A DNA stretch of 64,000 nt. Source: Streptomyces sp. NRRL F-525 (GTDB lineage: Bacteria > Actinomycetota > Actinomycetes > Streptomycetales > Streptomycetaceae). The stretch lies in the NCBI RefSeq assembly GCF_000716605.1, contig NZ_JNXE01000004.1, positions 310,001-374,000 on the forward strand, given 5' to 3'. Of the stretch, positions 16,982-25,469 are shown one piece after another (position 1 is the first letter of the stretch; each line of letters begins with the position of its first letter). The notes beneath the pieces were generated by a model. It was given only the letters and a program-made list of their open reading frames with translations, made no database searches and was not told the origin of the DNA. The position numbers and the translations under genes were made by a program.

Positions 16982-17904
16982 GAGTTCTCCTCGGCCTTGT
17001 TCACAGCGGGCTCCACGGCTTCCGCGGCGAGGAACTTGTCCAGGCCGTACTGCTCGTGCTCGGCGATCAGCAGCCGGGTGTACTCGTGCCGCGGGTTGTG
17101 CAACACCTCGTGCGTCGGGCCCTGTTCGACCACCTCGCCCTGCCGCATGACGAGGACCTCGTCGCAGAGCTGGGCGACGACGGCCAGGTCGTGCGAGACC
17201 AGGACGAGGGCGAGGCCGGTGCGTTCGCGCAGGTCGGCCAGCAGGTCGAGGATCTCCGCCTGGACGGTGACGTCGAGCGCGGTCGTGGCCTCGTCGGCGA
17301 TGAGGATGCGCGGGTCGGCGGCGATCGCGGCGGCGATGAGGACGCGTTGGAGCATGCCTCCGGAGAGTTCGTAGGTGTACTGGGTGTAGACCAGCTCCGG
17401 GTCGCGCAGCTGCACCGCGTGGAGCAGGTCGATCGCCTGGCGGCGTGCCTCGCGTCGCTTCAGGCCCTTCTTGACCTTGAGGACCTCGGCGATCTGGGCG
17501 CCGACGCGGATCGAGGGGTTGAGGTACGACGCCGGGTCCTGGAAGACCGCGCTGATCGTGGCGCCGCGAAGTGCCGTCCACTGCGCCGACGAGAGGCCGG
17601 AGATGTCCTGGCCGTCGATCTCGATCGAGCCGCCGGTCACCTCGAAGTGCGCGGGCAGGATGCCCAGGGTGGCCCGGCAGGTGAGGGTCTTGCCGCTGCC
17701 GGACTCGCCGACGATGCCGACGGCCTTGCCCGGTGTGAGCGTGAAGTCGACGCCGTGGACGATCTCCTGGCCGGCGGCCCGGTCGCTGATGCGCACGTCG
17801 CGTACGGACAGCACGGGCGTCGACGGGACGGCCACCGGGCGGACGGGTTCCGGCGCGTTCGAGGCCGCGGGTTGGGTCAGGACCTTCGTGGAGAGACTGG
17901 CCAT
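16978..17904 (-). CDS. ABC transporter ATP-binding protein (first ATPase)
   Basis: A 308-residue DppD/OppD-type ATPase with Walker A GESGSGKT, signature ELSGGMLQR and Walker B ILIADEATTALD. A GTG at 17907 immediately precedes the ATG at 17904; I prefer the ATG because GGAGG then sits 6 nt away. It overlaps the upstream permease stop and the downstream ATPase start. It energises uptake by the permeases at 17904 and 18806. Confidence 0.92.
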   Translation of the reverse strand: MASLSTKVLTQPAASNAPEPVRPVAVPSTPVLSVRDVRISDRAAGQEIVHGVDFTLTPGKAVGIVGESGSGKTLTCRATLGILPAHFEVTGGSIEIDGQDISGLSSAQWTALRGATISAVFQDPASYLNPSIRVGAQIAEVLKVKKGLKRREARRQAIDLLHAVQLRDPELVYTQYTYELSGGMLQRVLIAAAIAADPRILIADEATTALDVTVQAEILDLLADLRERTGLALVLVSHDLAVVAQLCDEVLVMRQGEVVEQGPTHEVLHNPRHEYTRLLIAEHEQYGLDKFLAAEAVEPAVNKAEENS

Positions 17905-18803
17905 CACGCACCTCCGGCGTGAACGTGGGCGAGGTCGGAGTCGGTCTCGGCCTGGCGATTGGCGCGCGCCTTGCGGTTGTTGACGAGGGCGCGGCCCGCC
18001 TCGCCGGAGACGTCACGGATGGCGTCGGCGAGGAGGTTGCAGGCCCAGACGGTGACCATGATCAGCAGGGCGGGGACCACCGGCGCCCACGGCTTCTGGG
18101 TGAGATAGCCGAGGTCCGAGGCGAGCAGGCCGCCCCAGGTGGGCGCGGGCGGCTGGACGCCGATCCCCAGGAAGGTCAGCGTCGAGACGATGACGAAGCC
18201 GACGCCGATGGTCTGCGCGAGGGCCACCGCGATCGGCGGCAGCACCTTGACCCAGACGTGCCGGCGGACGACCCAGCCGATCGACGCCCCGGAGATCAAC
18301 GCGGCCTCGACGTACGGCGATCGGGCCACCGCCAGCGTGGCGGCGCGGGCCACCCGGTAGAACAGCGGGGACACCAGCACCCCCGTGACCAGCATCGCCT
18401 GCGTGATCCCGTTGCCCAGCAGTGCGACCACGGCGACGGCGAACAGCAGGAACGGCAGGGCGACCAGCGTGTCGGTCAGCCGGAGGGTGACCCACTCGAA
18501 GACCCGGCCGAAGTACACCGAGAGGATGCCGGGAATGGCCCCGACTCCCAGTGCCGTGAGGGCGACTTCGAGGGAGCCGAGGACGCTGACCCGGGACCCG
18601 TCGAGCAACCGGCTGAGCACATCGCGGCCGAGGTAGTCGGTGCCGAGCCAGTGCGCGCCCGACGCGTCGGCGAGGGTGTCGGTGCTGGTGGCCAGCGGGT
18701 TGTCGGGCGCGATGAGCGGCCCGAGGACGGCGAGCAGGGCGATCACGGTCAGGATCACCAGGGCGATCCGGCCGGACGTCAGGGAGAGCACGCGGCGCAC
18801 CAT
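17904..18803 (-). CDS. ABC transporter permease (DppC-like)
   Basis: A 299-residue inner-membrane permease with about six hydrophobic segments. The extracytoplasmic N-terminal stretch HWLGTDYLGRDVLSRLL is the hallmark of the DppC/OppC group, and the EAA loop (EAALISGASIGWVVRRH) contacts the ATPases. I chose ATG at 18803, which has GGGGG 7 nt upstream, over the GTG at 18809. It is the second permease of the operon. Confidence 0.9.
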   Translation of the reverse strand: MVRRVLSLTSGRIALVILTVIALLAVLGPLIAPDNPLATSTDTLADASGAHWLGTDYLGRDVLSRLLDGSRVSVLGSLEVALTALGVGAIPGILSVYFGRVFEWVTLRLTDTLVALPFLLFAVAVVALLGNGITQAMLVTGVLVSPLFYRVARAATLAVARSPYVEAALISGASIGWVVRRHVWVKVLPPIAVALAQTIGVGFVIVSTLTFLGIGVQPPAPTWGGLLASDLGYLTQKPWAPVVPALLIMVTVWACNLLADAIRDVSGEAGRALVNNRKARANRQAETDSDLAHVHAGGA

Positions 18804-18805
18804 GG

Positions 18806-19837
18806 TCACACCCCCCGCTGGGACGCCGGCGTCACACGCGCCAGCACCAGGTTGACGATCAGGTTGAAGACGACGACCAGGACGATCGACACGACCAGGA
18901 CCCCCTGCACGGCTGGTACGTCACCGGCCTGCGCGGAGTCGTTCGCGAACCGGCCGAAGCCCTGGAGTCCGAAGATCCACTCGGTGACGACGGAGGCGCC
19001 GACCAGCGTGGGGAACTTCAGGCCGAGCGTCGCGAGCGCCGGGCCGAGGCCGTTGCGCAGCACATGCCCGAAGAAGATCCGGCGTGGGCTGAGTCCCCGT
19101 ACGACCGCGCCCGTCACGTAGTTCTCGCGATAGGCCGCGATGAGACTCGTACGGAGCTGACGGGCGACGTCGGCGATGACGTCGAAGCTCAACGCGACGG
19201 CGGGCAGGGTGATATGGGCGAGCCAGGGCCCGACCCCCTGCGCCGCCGGGACGTAACCGGCGGACGGGAACACATGCAGCCCGACCGCGAACATCGCCAC
19301 CAGCACGATGCCGACGACGAAGGCCGGCATCACCGAGATCACGGTGACGAACCCCGTGATCGCGCGGTCGATCCAGGTCGTACGGCGCAGCGCGGCGAGC
19401 GTGCCGAGGCCGAAGCCCGCGACCACGCCGATGATCAGCGCGAAGATGGCTACCGACAGACTCACACCCAGGCCGAGGCCGATCAGGGTGGAGATGTCGG
19501 CGCCGTTGGTCCAGCTGGTGCCGAGCTGCCCGTGCAGGACCCCGCCCAGCCAGTCCACGTACTGGACGAGGAAGGGCCGGTTGAGGCCCCAGTGTGCTTC
19601 AACTCTCGCTACCGCCTCGGGAGTTGCTTCCTCGCCCAGCTGGATCCGCGCCGGGCTGAGCCCGCTCAGCGACCGCAGCGCGAACGTCACGAACGTCGCG
19701 ACCAGGAACACGGGCACGAAGATCGCGATCGACCGGGCGAGGGTGACCAGGACGCGGCCCGCGGTGTGCCGCGTCCCGGTCGTGGCGACCCGGTGACGGA
19801 CGTCGGGTGGTGTGGCCGGTGCCTCCGTCGTCGTCAT
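18806..19837 (-). CDS. ABC transporter permease (DppB-like)
   Basis: A 343-residue permease of the DppB/OppB group: one N-terminal membrane helix, a periplasmic segment with the pattern HWGLNRPFLVQYVDWL, then the transmembrane core with an EAA loop near AYRENYVTGAVVRG. ATG at 19837 with GAGAGGGGG upstream. It pairs with the DppC-like permease downstream to form the channel. Confidence 0.9.
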   Translation of the reverse strand: MTTTEAPATPPDVRHRVATTGTRHTAGRVLVTLARSIAIFVPVFLVATFVTFALRSLSGLSPARIQLGEEATPEAVARVEAHWGLNRPFLVQYVDWLGGVLHGQLGTSWTNGADISTLIGLGLGVSLSVAIFALIIGVVAGFGLGTLAALRRTTWIDRAITGFVTVISVMPAFVVGIVLVAMFAVGLHVFPSAGYVPAAQGVGPWLAHITLPAVALSFDVIADVARQLRTSLIAAYRENYVTGAVVRGLSPRRIFFGHVLRNGLGPALATLGLKFPTLVGASVVTEWIFGLQGFGRFANDSAQAGDVPAVQGVLVVSIVLVVVFNLIVNLVLARVTPASQRGV

Positions 19838-19909
19838 GGCTTGCCCCCTCTCTGTAGTGACCTGTAGTGACCTGCAATGACGTTTTGTGGAACGGGTGTT
19901 GAGGGAGCG

Positions 19910-21469
19910 TCAGTTCGCGCCGATGGTCACGCCGGTCCAGTCGATGTGGGCCGGGTTCTTGGGCAGGGCGGAGATGGACTTGCTCTTCGCGATGAGGTTG
20001 GGCGAGGAGTACGTGAAGACCAGCGCCTTGCTCTGCAGGCCGGCCCGGGTCGCCGCCTGGAGGACCTTCGCGTAGTCGGGCGAGTCCAGCGGGGTCTGGC
20101 GCACCTTGGCGATGGCCGCCTCGAAGCCCGAAGGCTCGTACGGCGAGCTGAGGTTGAGCGGGCCGTTGGGACCGAAGTGCGCGGTGAGGGTCTGCGCGGC
20201 GGAGTCGCGCCCCGTCGTCCCGTAGATGGAGAGCGTCAGGTTCTTCGCGAAGAACGGGGTGGCCCAGTTCTTGTCCACCTTGATGTCGACGGTGATGCCG
20301 ACCTTCGCCAACTGCGCCTGGACGATTTCCGCTTGGGGATCCTCGGCCGGGATGACGAGGTCCAGCTTGATCTGGCCCGCCTTGTAACCGGCTTCGGACA
20401 GCAGCTGCTTCGACTTGGCCGGGTCGTAGGCGTAGTCGTTCGCGGACTGCGGGTCGTAGGCCACATAGCCCTTGGGGAAGGGCTGGTTGGTCGCCGAGCC
20501 GTAGCCGAAGGTCAGCTTGTCCACGAACTCCTGGCGGTTGATCGCGTAGCGGACCGCGTCGACGACCTTGGCGTTGTTGAACGGCGCCTTGTTGACGTTG
20601 AGGCTGATGTTGTTGGCGTTGAAGCCGGGCTGGACGAAGACGTCGAGCCCGGCCTTCTTCGCGGCCTCGGCCTGGCTGGGGGTGATGTCGGCGAAGTTGT
20701 AGACGCCGGTCTGGAGTCCGGAGACGACCGTCGCCGCGTCGGGGGCCGAGGTCAGCTCCACGTTGTCGATGTGGATGTCCTTGGCGTCCCAGTAGTCCGG
20801 GTTCTTCTTCAGCAGGACCTTGGTGCCCGGGACGAGCTGCGTGACGATGAACGGGCCCGCGCCGACCGGGCTCTGGTCCAGCTTCGTCGGGGACGCGGCC
20901 GCCTTCGGACTGGCGATCTGGAGCACGCGCTCGCCGAGGAGTTGGGGGATCTGATAGTCGACCTGGCTGAGGTGGAGCACCGCGTCCAGACCGTCGGCGT
21001 CCACCGACTTGATGGAGGTGAGGTCGCCGAAGAGCGCCGAGTTCTTCTGCTTCTGGGCGCGCACGATGGCGGCCTTCACAGCGGCCGCGTCGACCGGCGT
21101 ACCGTCGCTGAACTTGAGGCCGGAGCGCAGGTGGAAGGTGATCTGGTCGCCCTTGGCGTTGTACTCCCAGCTCTTGGCCAGGTCGGGCACGGCCTTGCCG
21201 GTCGCATCCGTACGGGTCAACGAGGCGTAGACCAGGGCGAGTTCGCGGAACTGGGCGCCGCTGCCGCTGACGACCGGGTCCCAGTGGGCGGGGAAGTAGG
21301 AGGAGGCCCACTTCAGCGTGGCGCTGCCGCCGGCCGTCGAGGCGTCGCCGCCGCAGGCGCTGAGGGCGGGGACGAGCACGGTGGCGAGGGCGGTACCCAG
21401 GGCGGCGGCGCGCAGTCTGCCGGGGCGGAAGGCCGCCCGACGGCTGCGGGGCGTGAGTCGTCCGGACAT
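19910..21469 (-). CDS. ABC transporter substrate-binding lipoprotein
   Basis: A 519-residue SBP_bac_5 (peptide/nickel-binding) protein. A twin-arginine-like basic start and hydrophobic helix end in the lipobox LSAC, so the mature protein begins at a lipidated Cys and faces outside. The ATG at 21469 gives the right signal-peptide length; the frame continues upstream only into the leader region. It is the first full-length gene after the leader peptide at 21784-21858. The co-encoded oxygenases suggest the ligand is an organosulfur compound rather than a peptide. Confidence 0.92.
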   Translation of the reverse strand: MSGRLTPRSRRAAFRPGRLRAAALGTALATVLVPALSACGGDASTAGGSATLKWASSYFPAHWDPVVSGSGAQFRELALVYASLTRTDATGKAVPDLAKSWEYNAKGDQITFHLRSGLKFSDGTPVDAAAVKAAIVRAQKQKNSALFGDLTSIKSVDADGLDAVLHLSQVDYQIPQLLGERVLQIASPKAAASPTKLDQSPVGAGPFIVTQLVPGTKVLLKKNPDYWDAKDIHIDNVELTSAPDAATVVSGLQTGVYNFADITPSQAEAAKKAGLDVFVQPGFNANNISLNVNKAPFNNAKVVDAVRYAINRQEFVDKLTFGYGSATNQPFPKGYVAYDPQSANDYAYDPAKSKQLLSEAGYKAGQIKLDLVIPAEDPQAEIVQAQLAKVGITVDIKVDKNWATPFFAKNLTLSIYGTTGRDSAAQTLTAHFGPNGPLNLSSPYEPSGFEAAIAKVRQTPLDSPDYAKVLQAATRAGLQSKALVFTYSSPNLIAKSKSISALPKNPAHIDWTGVTIGAN

Positions 21470-21783
21470 CTTCGTTTCTTTCTTCGAGGGCTCCCGGCCG
21501 CGCCGGGGCAGCGGAAAGGGAGCGAGGGCGGCACACCCGGGGGCCGGACACCGCGGAGACCGGGGCGGCGGACATGCCGGTGCGGCTTCGATGCGCACGG
21601 GGGCATGCCGGGCCCAGGGCAGGAGGCGTCGGCGGATCGCGGGGGAGGGCCCGGGACACGGAGGGAGGCAGAGGAGGCGAGGAGACGCGAGGGGGCGCGA
21701 AGAGACGGCGCTGGGCGGCGAGTCGGCGGAATGCCGGTGGCTACGGGAGCGGGGTCAGGCGCCTGTGGGCCGGGGTCGGCGGG
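21470..21783 (-). other. 314-nt leader region between leader peptide and binding-protein gene
   Basis: This transcribed but apparently non-coding stretch lies between the leader-peptide stop and the ATG of the binding protein. It is extremely GC-rich, with C-rich runs on the sense strand. I could not identify one dominant terminator hairpin by eye. By analogy with the other leaders (128-236 nt gaps) it is where an attenuator or a ribosome-site-masking structure would be. Confidence 0.45.
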
Positions 21784-21858
21784 TCAGCGACAGAGAGCGC
21801 TGCAGGTGCGCCGCAGGTCCACGTAGCGGCACACCACACCGGGGTGCGTCGTGAGCAT
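21784..21858 (-). CDS. Cys-rich leader peptide of the organosulfur operon
   Basis: A 24-residue ORF from ATG 21858 to TGA 21784 with core CRYVDLRRTCSALCR; three of its residues are Cys (positions 10, 19, 23). It shares the VDL-x-R-x3-SALC ending with the ORF at 34075. A TTGACA box ends 31 nt before the ATG, so the mRNA probably starts at or within one nucleotide of the start codon and the peptide is translated leaderless. It is inferred to sense cysteine availability for the operon running down to 10548. Confidence 0.75.
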   Translation of the reverse strand: MLTTHPGVVCRYVDLRRTCSALCR

Positions 21859-21919
21859 GCTGCACATCCTGGGGCCAGCCGTCCGAGGCTGTCAATGGAC
21901 ACCAATTGGTGTCTCATTG
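21859..21919 (-). promoter_or_regulatory. promoter and palindromic operator of the organosulfur operon
   Basis: On the minus strand, -35 TTGACA (21895-21890) is followed after 18 nt by CAGGAT (21871-21866). A perfect 16-bp palindrome GACACCAATTGGTGTC (21898-21913) abuts the -35. With one bulged base its dyad extends as CAATG...CATTG over 21893-21919. The half-site CAATGGACACC recurs at 23443-23453 in front of the cupin gene. The Rrf2 protein encoded at 22890 is a candidate ligand. Confidence 0.7.
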
Positions 21920-21954
21920 GGCGGGACGGTCCCTGACCGCTGATCAGAGGCCTG

Positions 21955-22893
21955 TCAGGGGCGGGAGGAAGGGGCGGGGGTCACGGCGGGATGTGCCGCG
22001 GCCTCCTCCGGGTGCAGCCACAGCGGCCCGTTGCCGGTGTCGACCCGGACGGCACCGGCCGGGGGCCACAGGCCGCCGTCGGTCAACGACGTGCGCTCGG
22101 GTTCGGTCAGGGTCCGGTACCGCACGAGCGCCTCCGCCGGGTCCAGCGCCGTGGGCGCGGGGAGCAGCGAGGGACTGAGTTCGGCGACGGCGGAGACGTA
22201 CTCCTCGTACGGCCGCCAGCCGGGTACGGCGCGATGTCCGGCGGCGGTGCGCAGGAGCAACGTCGGCAGCGCGTACCGGAGTTGACCGTCCGGAGTCTCC
22301 TTGGCGGCACCGGGATGGGGCGAGCCGTCGGCACGCACCGACAGCACGTCCTCGACCGGTCTGCGCGCCTCGGCACGGTCGGCCCGCACGCTCTCCAGTA
22401 CGTCGGCCGACGCCGCGTCGGCAGCGAGCCGACCAACGTCGAGACCGGGTACGCCGGACACCACCGACAGCGCCGACCCGGAGGTGTCCGCGGGCTCGCC
22501 GAGCACGAACACGCTCTCCCGCAGCCGCCGTAGCACCCGGTCCGCCACGTCGGCACCCTGCGCCTCGGCCGCCTTGGCGACCAGGGAGGCCGGCCAGGAA
22601 CTCGCGGCCACGCGGCTCAGGCGACGTGCCCGCGGGGCGTGGGTGTGGGCGCTGATGTCCTCGACGTAGCGCGCGTACCAGGCGGTTTCCGCGGCGGGGT
22701 CGGGTGCGGGGTCGTCGTCGTGGTCGAAGAGGATGCAGTACGCGCGGCGCCAGCGGACCTGTCCCGCGAAGGCCGCGCGCAACCGGCGGAAGACGGGCTC
22801 GGATCCCCAGGCCCAGGGACACAAGGGGTCGGTGTACTCGACGACTTCGAGGACCTCGGCGGCCTGGGCGGGGTGCTGGTCCGGGCCCGTCAT
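21955..22893 (-). CDS. DsbA family (FrnE-like) thioredoxin-fold protein
   Basis: A 312-residue DsbA/FrnE-type protein. The active-site position reads DPLCPWAWGSEP, so only one Cys is present in place of CxxC, as in several FrnE-like members with a CPW motif. No signal peptide is seen, so it is cytoplasmic. The ATG at 22893 overlaps the Rrf2 stop by ATGA, so it is translationally coupled to that regulator. A role in thiol or disulfide handling within the sulfur regulon is plausible; a purely predictive family assignment is all the sequence supports. Confidence 0.8.
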   Translation of the reverse strand: MTGPDQHPAQAAEVLEVVEYTDPLCPWAWGSEPVFRRLRAAFAGQVRWRRAYCILFDHDDDPAPDPAAETAWYARYVEDISAHTHAPRARRLSRVAASSWPASLVAKAAEAQGADVADRVLRRLRESVFVLGEPADTSGSALSVVSGVPGLDVGRLAADAASADVLESVRADRAEARRPVEDVLSVRADGSPHPGAAKETPDGQLRYALPTLLLRTAAGHRAVPGWRPYEEYVSAVAELSPSLLPAPTALDPAEALVRYRTLTEPERTSLTDGGLWPPAGAVRVDTGNGPLWLHPEEAAAHPAVTPAPSSRP

Positions 22894-23342
22894 GCGGCTC
22901 CCTGGCGGGTCAACTGCCCGTCCGGCGCGTGCTGTTGTCCGGCGTCGGCGGGCAGCAGGGTGGCCAGGTTCGTGCCGCTCAGGACGGCGGCGGCCTCGGC
23001 CTCGATCCGGCGCCACACCCCGGGCAGACCGGAGGCGGGGCCGGGGTAGTCGAGTCCGGCCAGCGGTTCACCGCGCAGGGTGATCAGCTCGCCGTCCACG
23101 GCCCGGGAGACATCCAGGAGCGTGATCTCGTCGGCGGGCCGGCCCAGCCAGTACCCGCCTTCGCAGCCACGCTGGCTGCGGACCAGGCCGGCTCTGCGCA
23201 ACTCGCCCACCACGGACTTCAGGAACCGGAACGGGATCTGCTGCGAGGAGGCGATCGCCTCGCACGTGAGCGGACGGGCAGGTTCGCGGGCGAGCTCCAG
23301 CAGAGCCCGCGTGGCGTAGTCCGCCTTCGCGGAGATATGCAT
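22890..23342 (-). CDS. Rrf2 family transcriptional regulator
   Basis: A 150-residue Rrf2 winged-helix regulator: the N-terminal MHISAKADYATRALLELA, helix-turn-helix around TCEAIASSQQIPFRFLKSVV, and wing GCEGGYWLGRP are typical. Only one Cys is present, so it lacks the three-Cys iron-sulfur ligand set of IscR/NsrR and is closer in kind to CymR-type sulfur regulators. It is divergent from the cupin at 23494 and coupled to the DsbA-like gene. The shared CAATGGACACC sites at 21893 and 23443 flank its operon and are candidate targets. Confidence 0.88.
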   Translation of the reverse strand: MHISAKADYATRALLELAREPARPLTCEAIASSQQIPFRFLKSVVGELRRAGLVRSQRGCEGGYWLGRPADEITLLDVSRAVDGELITLRGEPLAGLDYPGPASGLPGVWRRIEAEAAAVLSGTNLATLLPADAGQQHAPDGQLTRQGAA

Positions 23343-23442
23343 ACGCACATAATGCCCGACGCGGGCCCCGCGACGAGGGTTTCCGCCGCTTCCCCTCCCA
23401 CCTCTCCTCATACATTGCGGGAACATTGCCGCAGGTGAAGGA

Positions 23443-23485
23443 CAATGGACACCTCTTGACATCCTTTTCCGGGCGGCTCTAGCGT
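23443..23485 (+). promoter_or_regulatory. promoter with operator half-site before the cupin gene
   Basis: CAATGGACACC (23443-23453) is followed two bases later by -35 TTGACA (23456-23461), an 18-nt spacer and -10 TAGCGT (23480-23485). The ATG at 23494 is 8 nt after the -10, which predicts a leaderless transcript. The same 11-mer occurs in the operator of the organosulfur operon. Confidence 0.65.
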
Positions 23486-23493
23486 CCCCCACC

Positions 23494-24000
23494 ATGAGCG
23501 AGCCGCTGACAACCCCCGGCGAAGGTTTCCACCCCCATCTCCACGACGCCGCAGGGCAGTCCACCGCCCCCCTGCGCAGCCGCCTGCACCACGTCCGCGC
23601 CGACGCCCTCGACGGCGACACGGCGCAGAGCGGCGGCATGCGCAGATTCGCCGCGGTGAGCGGGAAGACCGTCGGCTCCGAGAAACTCTGGATGGGCCAG
23701 ACCCACGTGGCACCCTCGACGTCGTCCTCCGACCATCACCACGGTGAGTCCGAGACCGCCATCTACGTGGTGAGCGGACACCCCGAGTTCGTCTTCCTCG
23801 ACGACACAGGCCTCGAACCCGAAGAGGTACGTCTGCGTACCTCGCCCGGGGACTACATCTTCGTCCCGCCGTTCGTACCGCACCGGGAGGAGAACCCGGA
23901 CCCCGCGGACGAGGCCGTGGTGGTGATCGCACGCAGCACGCAGGAGGCGATCGTGGTGAACCTTCCGGGGTTGTATGTGCTGGGCGCGGGCGAGGACTGA
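23494..24000 (+). CDS. cupin domain protein in the Rrf2 regulon
   Basis: A 168-residue cupin. The motif SDHHHGESETAIYVVSG supplies His and Glu metal ligands, and PGDYIFVPPFVPHREEN supplies the last His. ATG at 23494 lies only 8 nt from the -10 box, so translation is probably leaderless. It shares an operator half-site with the organosulfur operon promoter, which makes it a likely member of the same regulon. Small cupins include cysteine dioxygenase-like and thiol dioxygenase-like enzymes, but this sequence is too short to decide. Confidence 0.85.
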   Translation: MSEPLTTPGEGFHPHLHDAAGQSTAPLRSRLHHVRADALDGDTAQSGGMRRFAAVSGKTVGSEKLWMGQTHVAPSTSSSDHHHGESETAIYVVSGHPEFVFLDDTGLEPEEVRLRTSPGDYIFVPPFVPHREENPDPADEAVVVIARSTQEAIVVNLPGLYVLGAGED

Positions 24001-24060
24001 GATCGACGTCCCGCCGTTAATTCCCTCGCGATGCGGGCGGGACGGACCGAGACTCGTGTC

Positions 24061-24678
24061 ATGACTGACATGGAGGCGTTCCGGGACGCGGTCACCGCAT
24101 GGGCGACGGGCGGTCCCGGCGACTCCGCGCGCGAACTGGCCGCAAGGCTGCCCGTCCGGACGGCCGTCCTGCTCGAAGGACCCAGCGACGTCGCCGCAGT
24201 CAACGCGCTGGCGGCGAGCCGCGGCCGGGACCTGGCCGCCGAAGGGGTCTGCGTCCTGTCGATCGGCGGCGCGATGAGCGTCGGGCACTACGCCCGGCTC
24301 CTCGGCCCGCCCGGACTCGGCCTCCGCCTCACGGGACTGTGCGACGAGGCGGAACGCCCCTACTACGCCCGGGGTTTCGCCCGCGCCGGCGCGGGCGAGC
24401 AGAGCTTCTTCGTCTGCGCTGTGGACCTGGAGGACGAGCTGATCCGCGTCCTGGGTGTGACCCGGGTCGAGGAACTCGTCCGCGCCGAGGGCGACCAGCG
24501 CGCCCTGACCACCTTCCTGCGCCAGCCCGCCCAGCGAGGCCGTGACCCGCGGCAGCAGTTCAGACGCTTCCTCGGCACGAAGAAGGGCCGCAAAATCCAC
24601 TACGGCCGCGTCCTCACCGAGGCCCTCGACCCCGAACACGTCCCGGCACCGCTGGCCGGTCTGCTCGCCGGCGTCTGA
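24061..24678 (+). CDS. TOPRIM (OLD-like) domain protein
   Basis: A 205-residue protein with a TOPRIM-like core: VLLEGPSDVAAVNAL supplies the conserved Glu, SIGGAMSVGHYARLL follows, and GLCDEAE is in the position of the acidic metal-binding motif. The C-terminal half (KKGRKIHYGRVLTEAL) resembles the end of OLD-family nuclease C-terminal domains, but no N-terminal ATPase is present. An in-frame ATG exists at 24031; I prefer 24061. The function in the cell is unknown. Confidence 0.65.
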   Translation: MTDMEAFRDAVTAWATGGPGDSARELAARLPVRTAVLLEGPSDVAAVNALAASRGRDLAAEGVCVLSIGGAMSVGHYARLLGPPGLGLRLTGLCDEAERPYYARGFARAGAGEQSFFVCAVDLEDELIRVLGVTRVEELVRAEGDQRALTTFLRQPAQRGRDPRQQFRRFLGTKKGRKIHYGRVLTEALDPEHVPAPLAGLLAGV

Positions 24679-24743
24679 CGGGATGACGCCACGCGCTCTG
24701 GACGGACCATGCGCGGGGCGGGCCGCCCAGAAAGGCATACGTC

Positions 24744-25397
24744 GTGTCAGACCCGGACAGTCAGATTTCCTACTGGGACGCGGCCGCGGCAACGAAGACC
24801 TTCACCCATCCCCTCCATCCGCCCTGGCTGGAGGGGCTCAGCAGACGCGCCGCGATTCTCGACTACGGATGCGGCTACGGCCGCACCATGGCGGAACTCC
24901 AACAGCACGGCTTCGCCGACCTGACGGGCGCCGACACCTCACCGGCCATGATCGAACGAGCCCGAAACCTGCACCCCACCCTCCACTTCACCACCCTGGA
25001 CGCGCCCCCGGCGTGGCCCTCCCCGCACGCGGCTTTCGACGCGGTGCTGCTCTTCGCCGTGCTGACCTGCGTCCCCGCCGACGAGGCCCAACTCCGCCTG
25101 ATCGCCGAGTTGCACCGCGTCCTCAAGCCCGGCGGAATCCTCTACCTCAGTGACCTGCTCCTCCAGGACGACGAACGCAACCGCCGCCGCTACGACCGCT
25201 ACGGCGTGTTCAAGACCGGCGATGGTGCCGTGTGTCGCCACCACTCCCGCGCATGGCTCACCACCCTGCTGAGCGGCTTCGAAACCCTCGCGACCCGGAC
25301 CATCGCGGTGCCCACGATGAACGGACATGAGTCGACGGGCATCCAGATCCTCGCCCGCATACCTGAAGTGCCATCAACTGCCGTGTCTGCGCGGTGA
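24744..25397 (+). CDS. class I SAM-dependent methyltransferase
   Basis: A 217-residue Methyltransf_25/11-type enzyme. Motif I reads ILDYGCGYGRTMAEL and binds S-adenosylmethionine; later motifs include the acidic turn ADTSPAM and VLKPGGILYLSDLLL. The frame starts at GTG 24744. It follows the TOPRIM gene on the same strand with about 65 nt between. The acceptor substrate is not apparent. Confidence 0.85.
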   Translation: MSDPDSQISYWDAAAATKTFTHPLHPPWLEGLSRRAAILDYGCGYGRTMAELQQHGFADLTGADTSPAMIERARNLHPTLHFTTLDAPPAWPSPHAAFDAVLLFAVLTCVPADEAQLRLIAELHRVLKPGGILYLSDLLLQDDERNRRRYDRYGVFKTGDGAVCRHHSRAWLTTLLSGFETLATRTIAVPTMNGHESTGIQILARIPEVPSTAVSAR

Positions 25398-25469
25398 GTT
25401 CGGTAACCCGCGTAGAGGCGGAGTGCGCCGGATGCGACGGCGACCAGGAATGTCCTCACCCGTCGCCCC

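Noticed and set aside
16145..18016. Apparent 623-residue fused ATPase
   Set aside because: Only the last 278 residues are a real ATPase; the first part is an out-of-frame reading of the neighbouring ATPase gene. A separate ATG with ATGA overlap exists at 16981.
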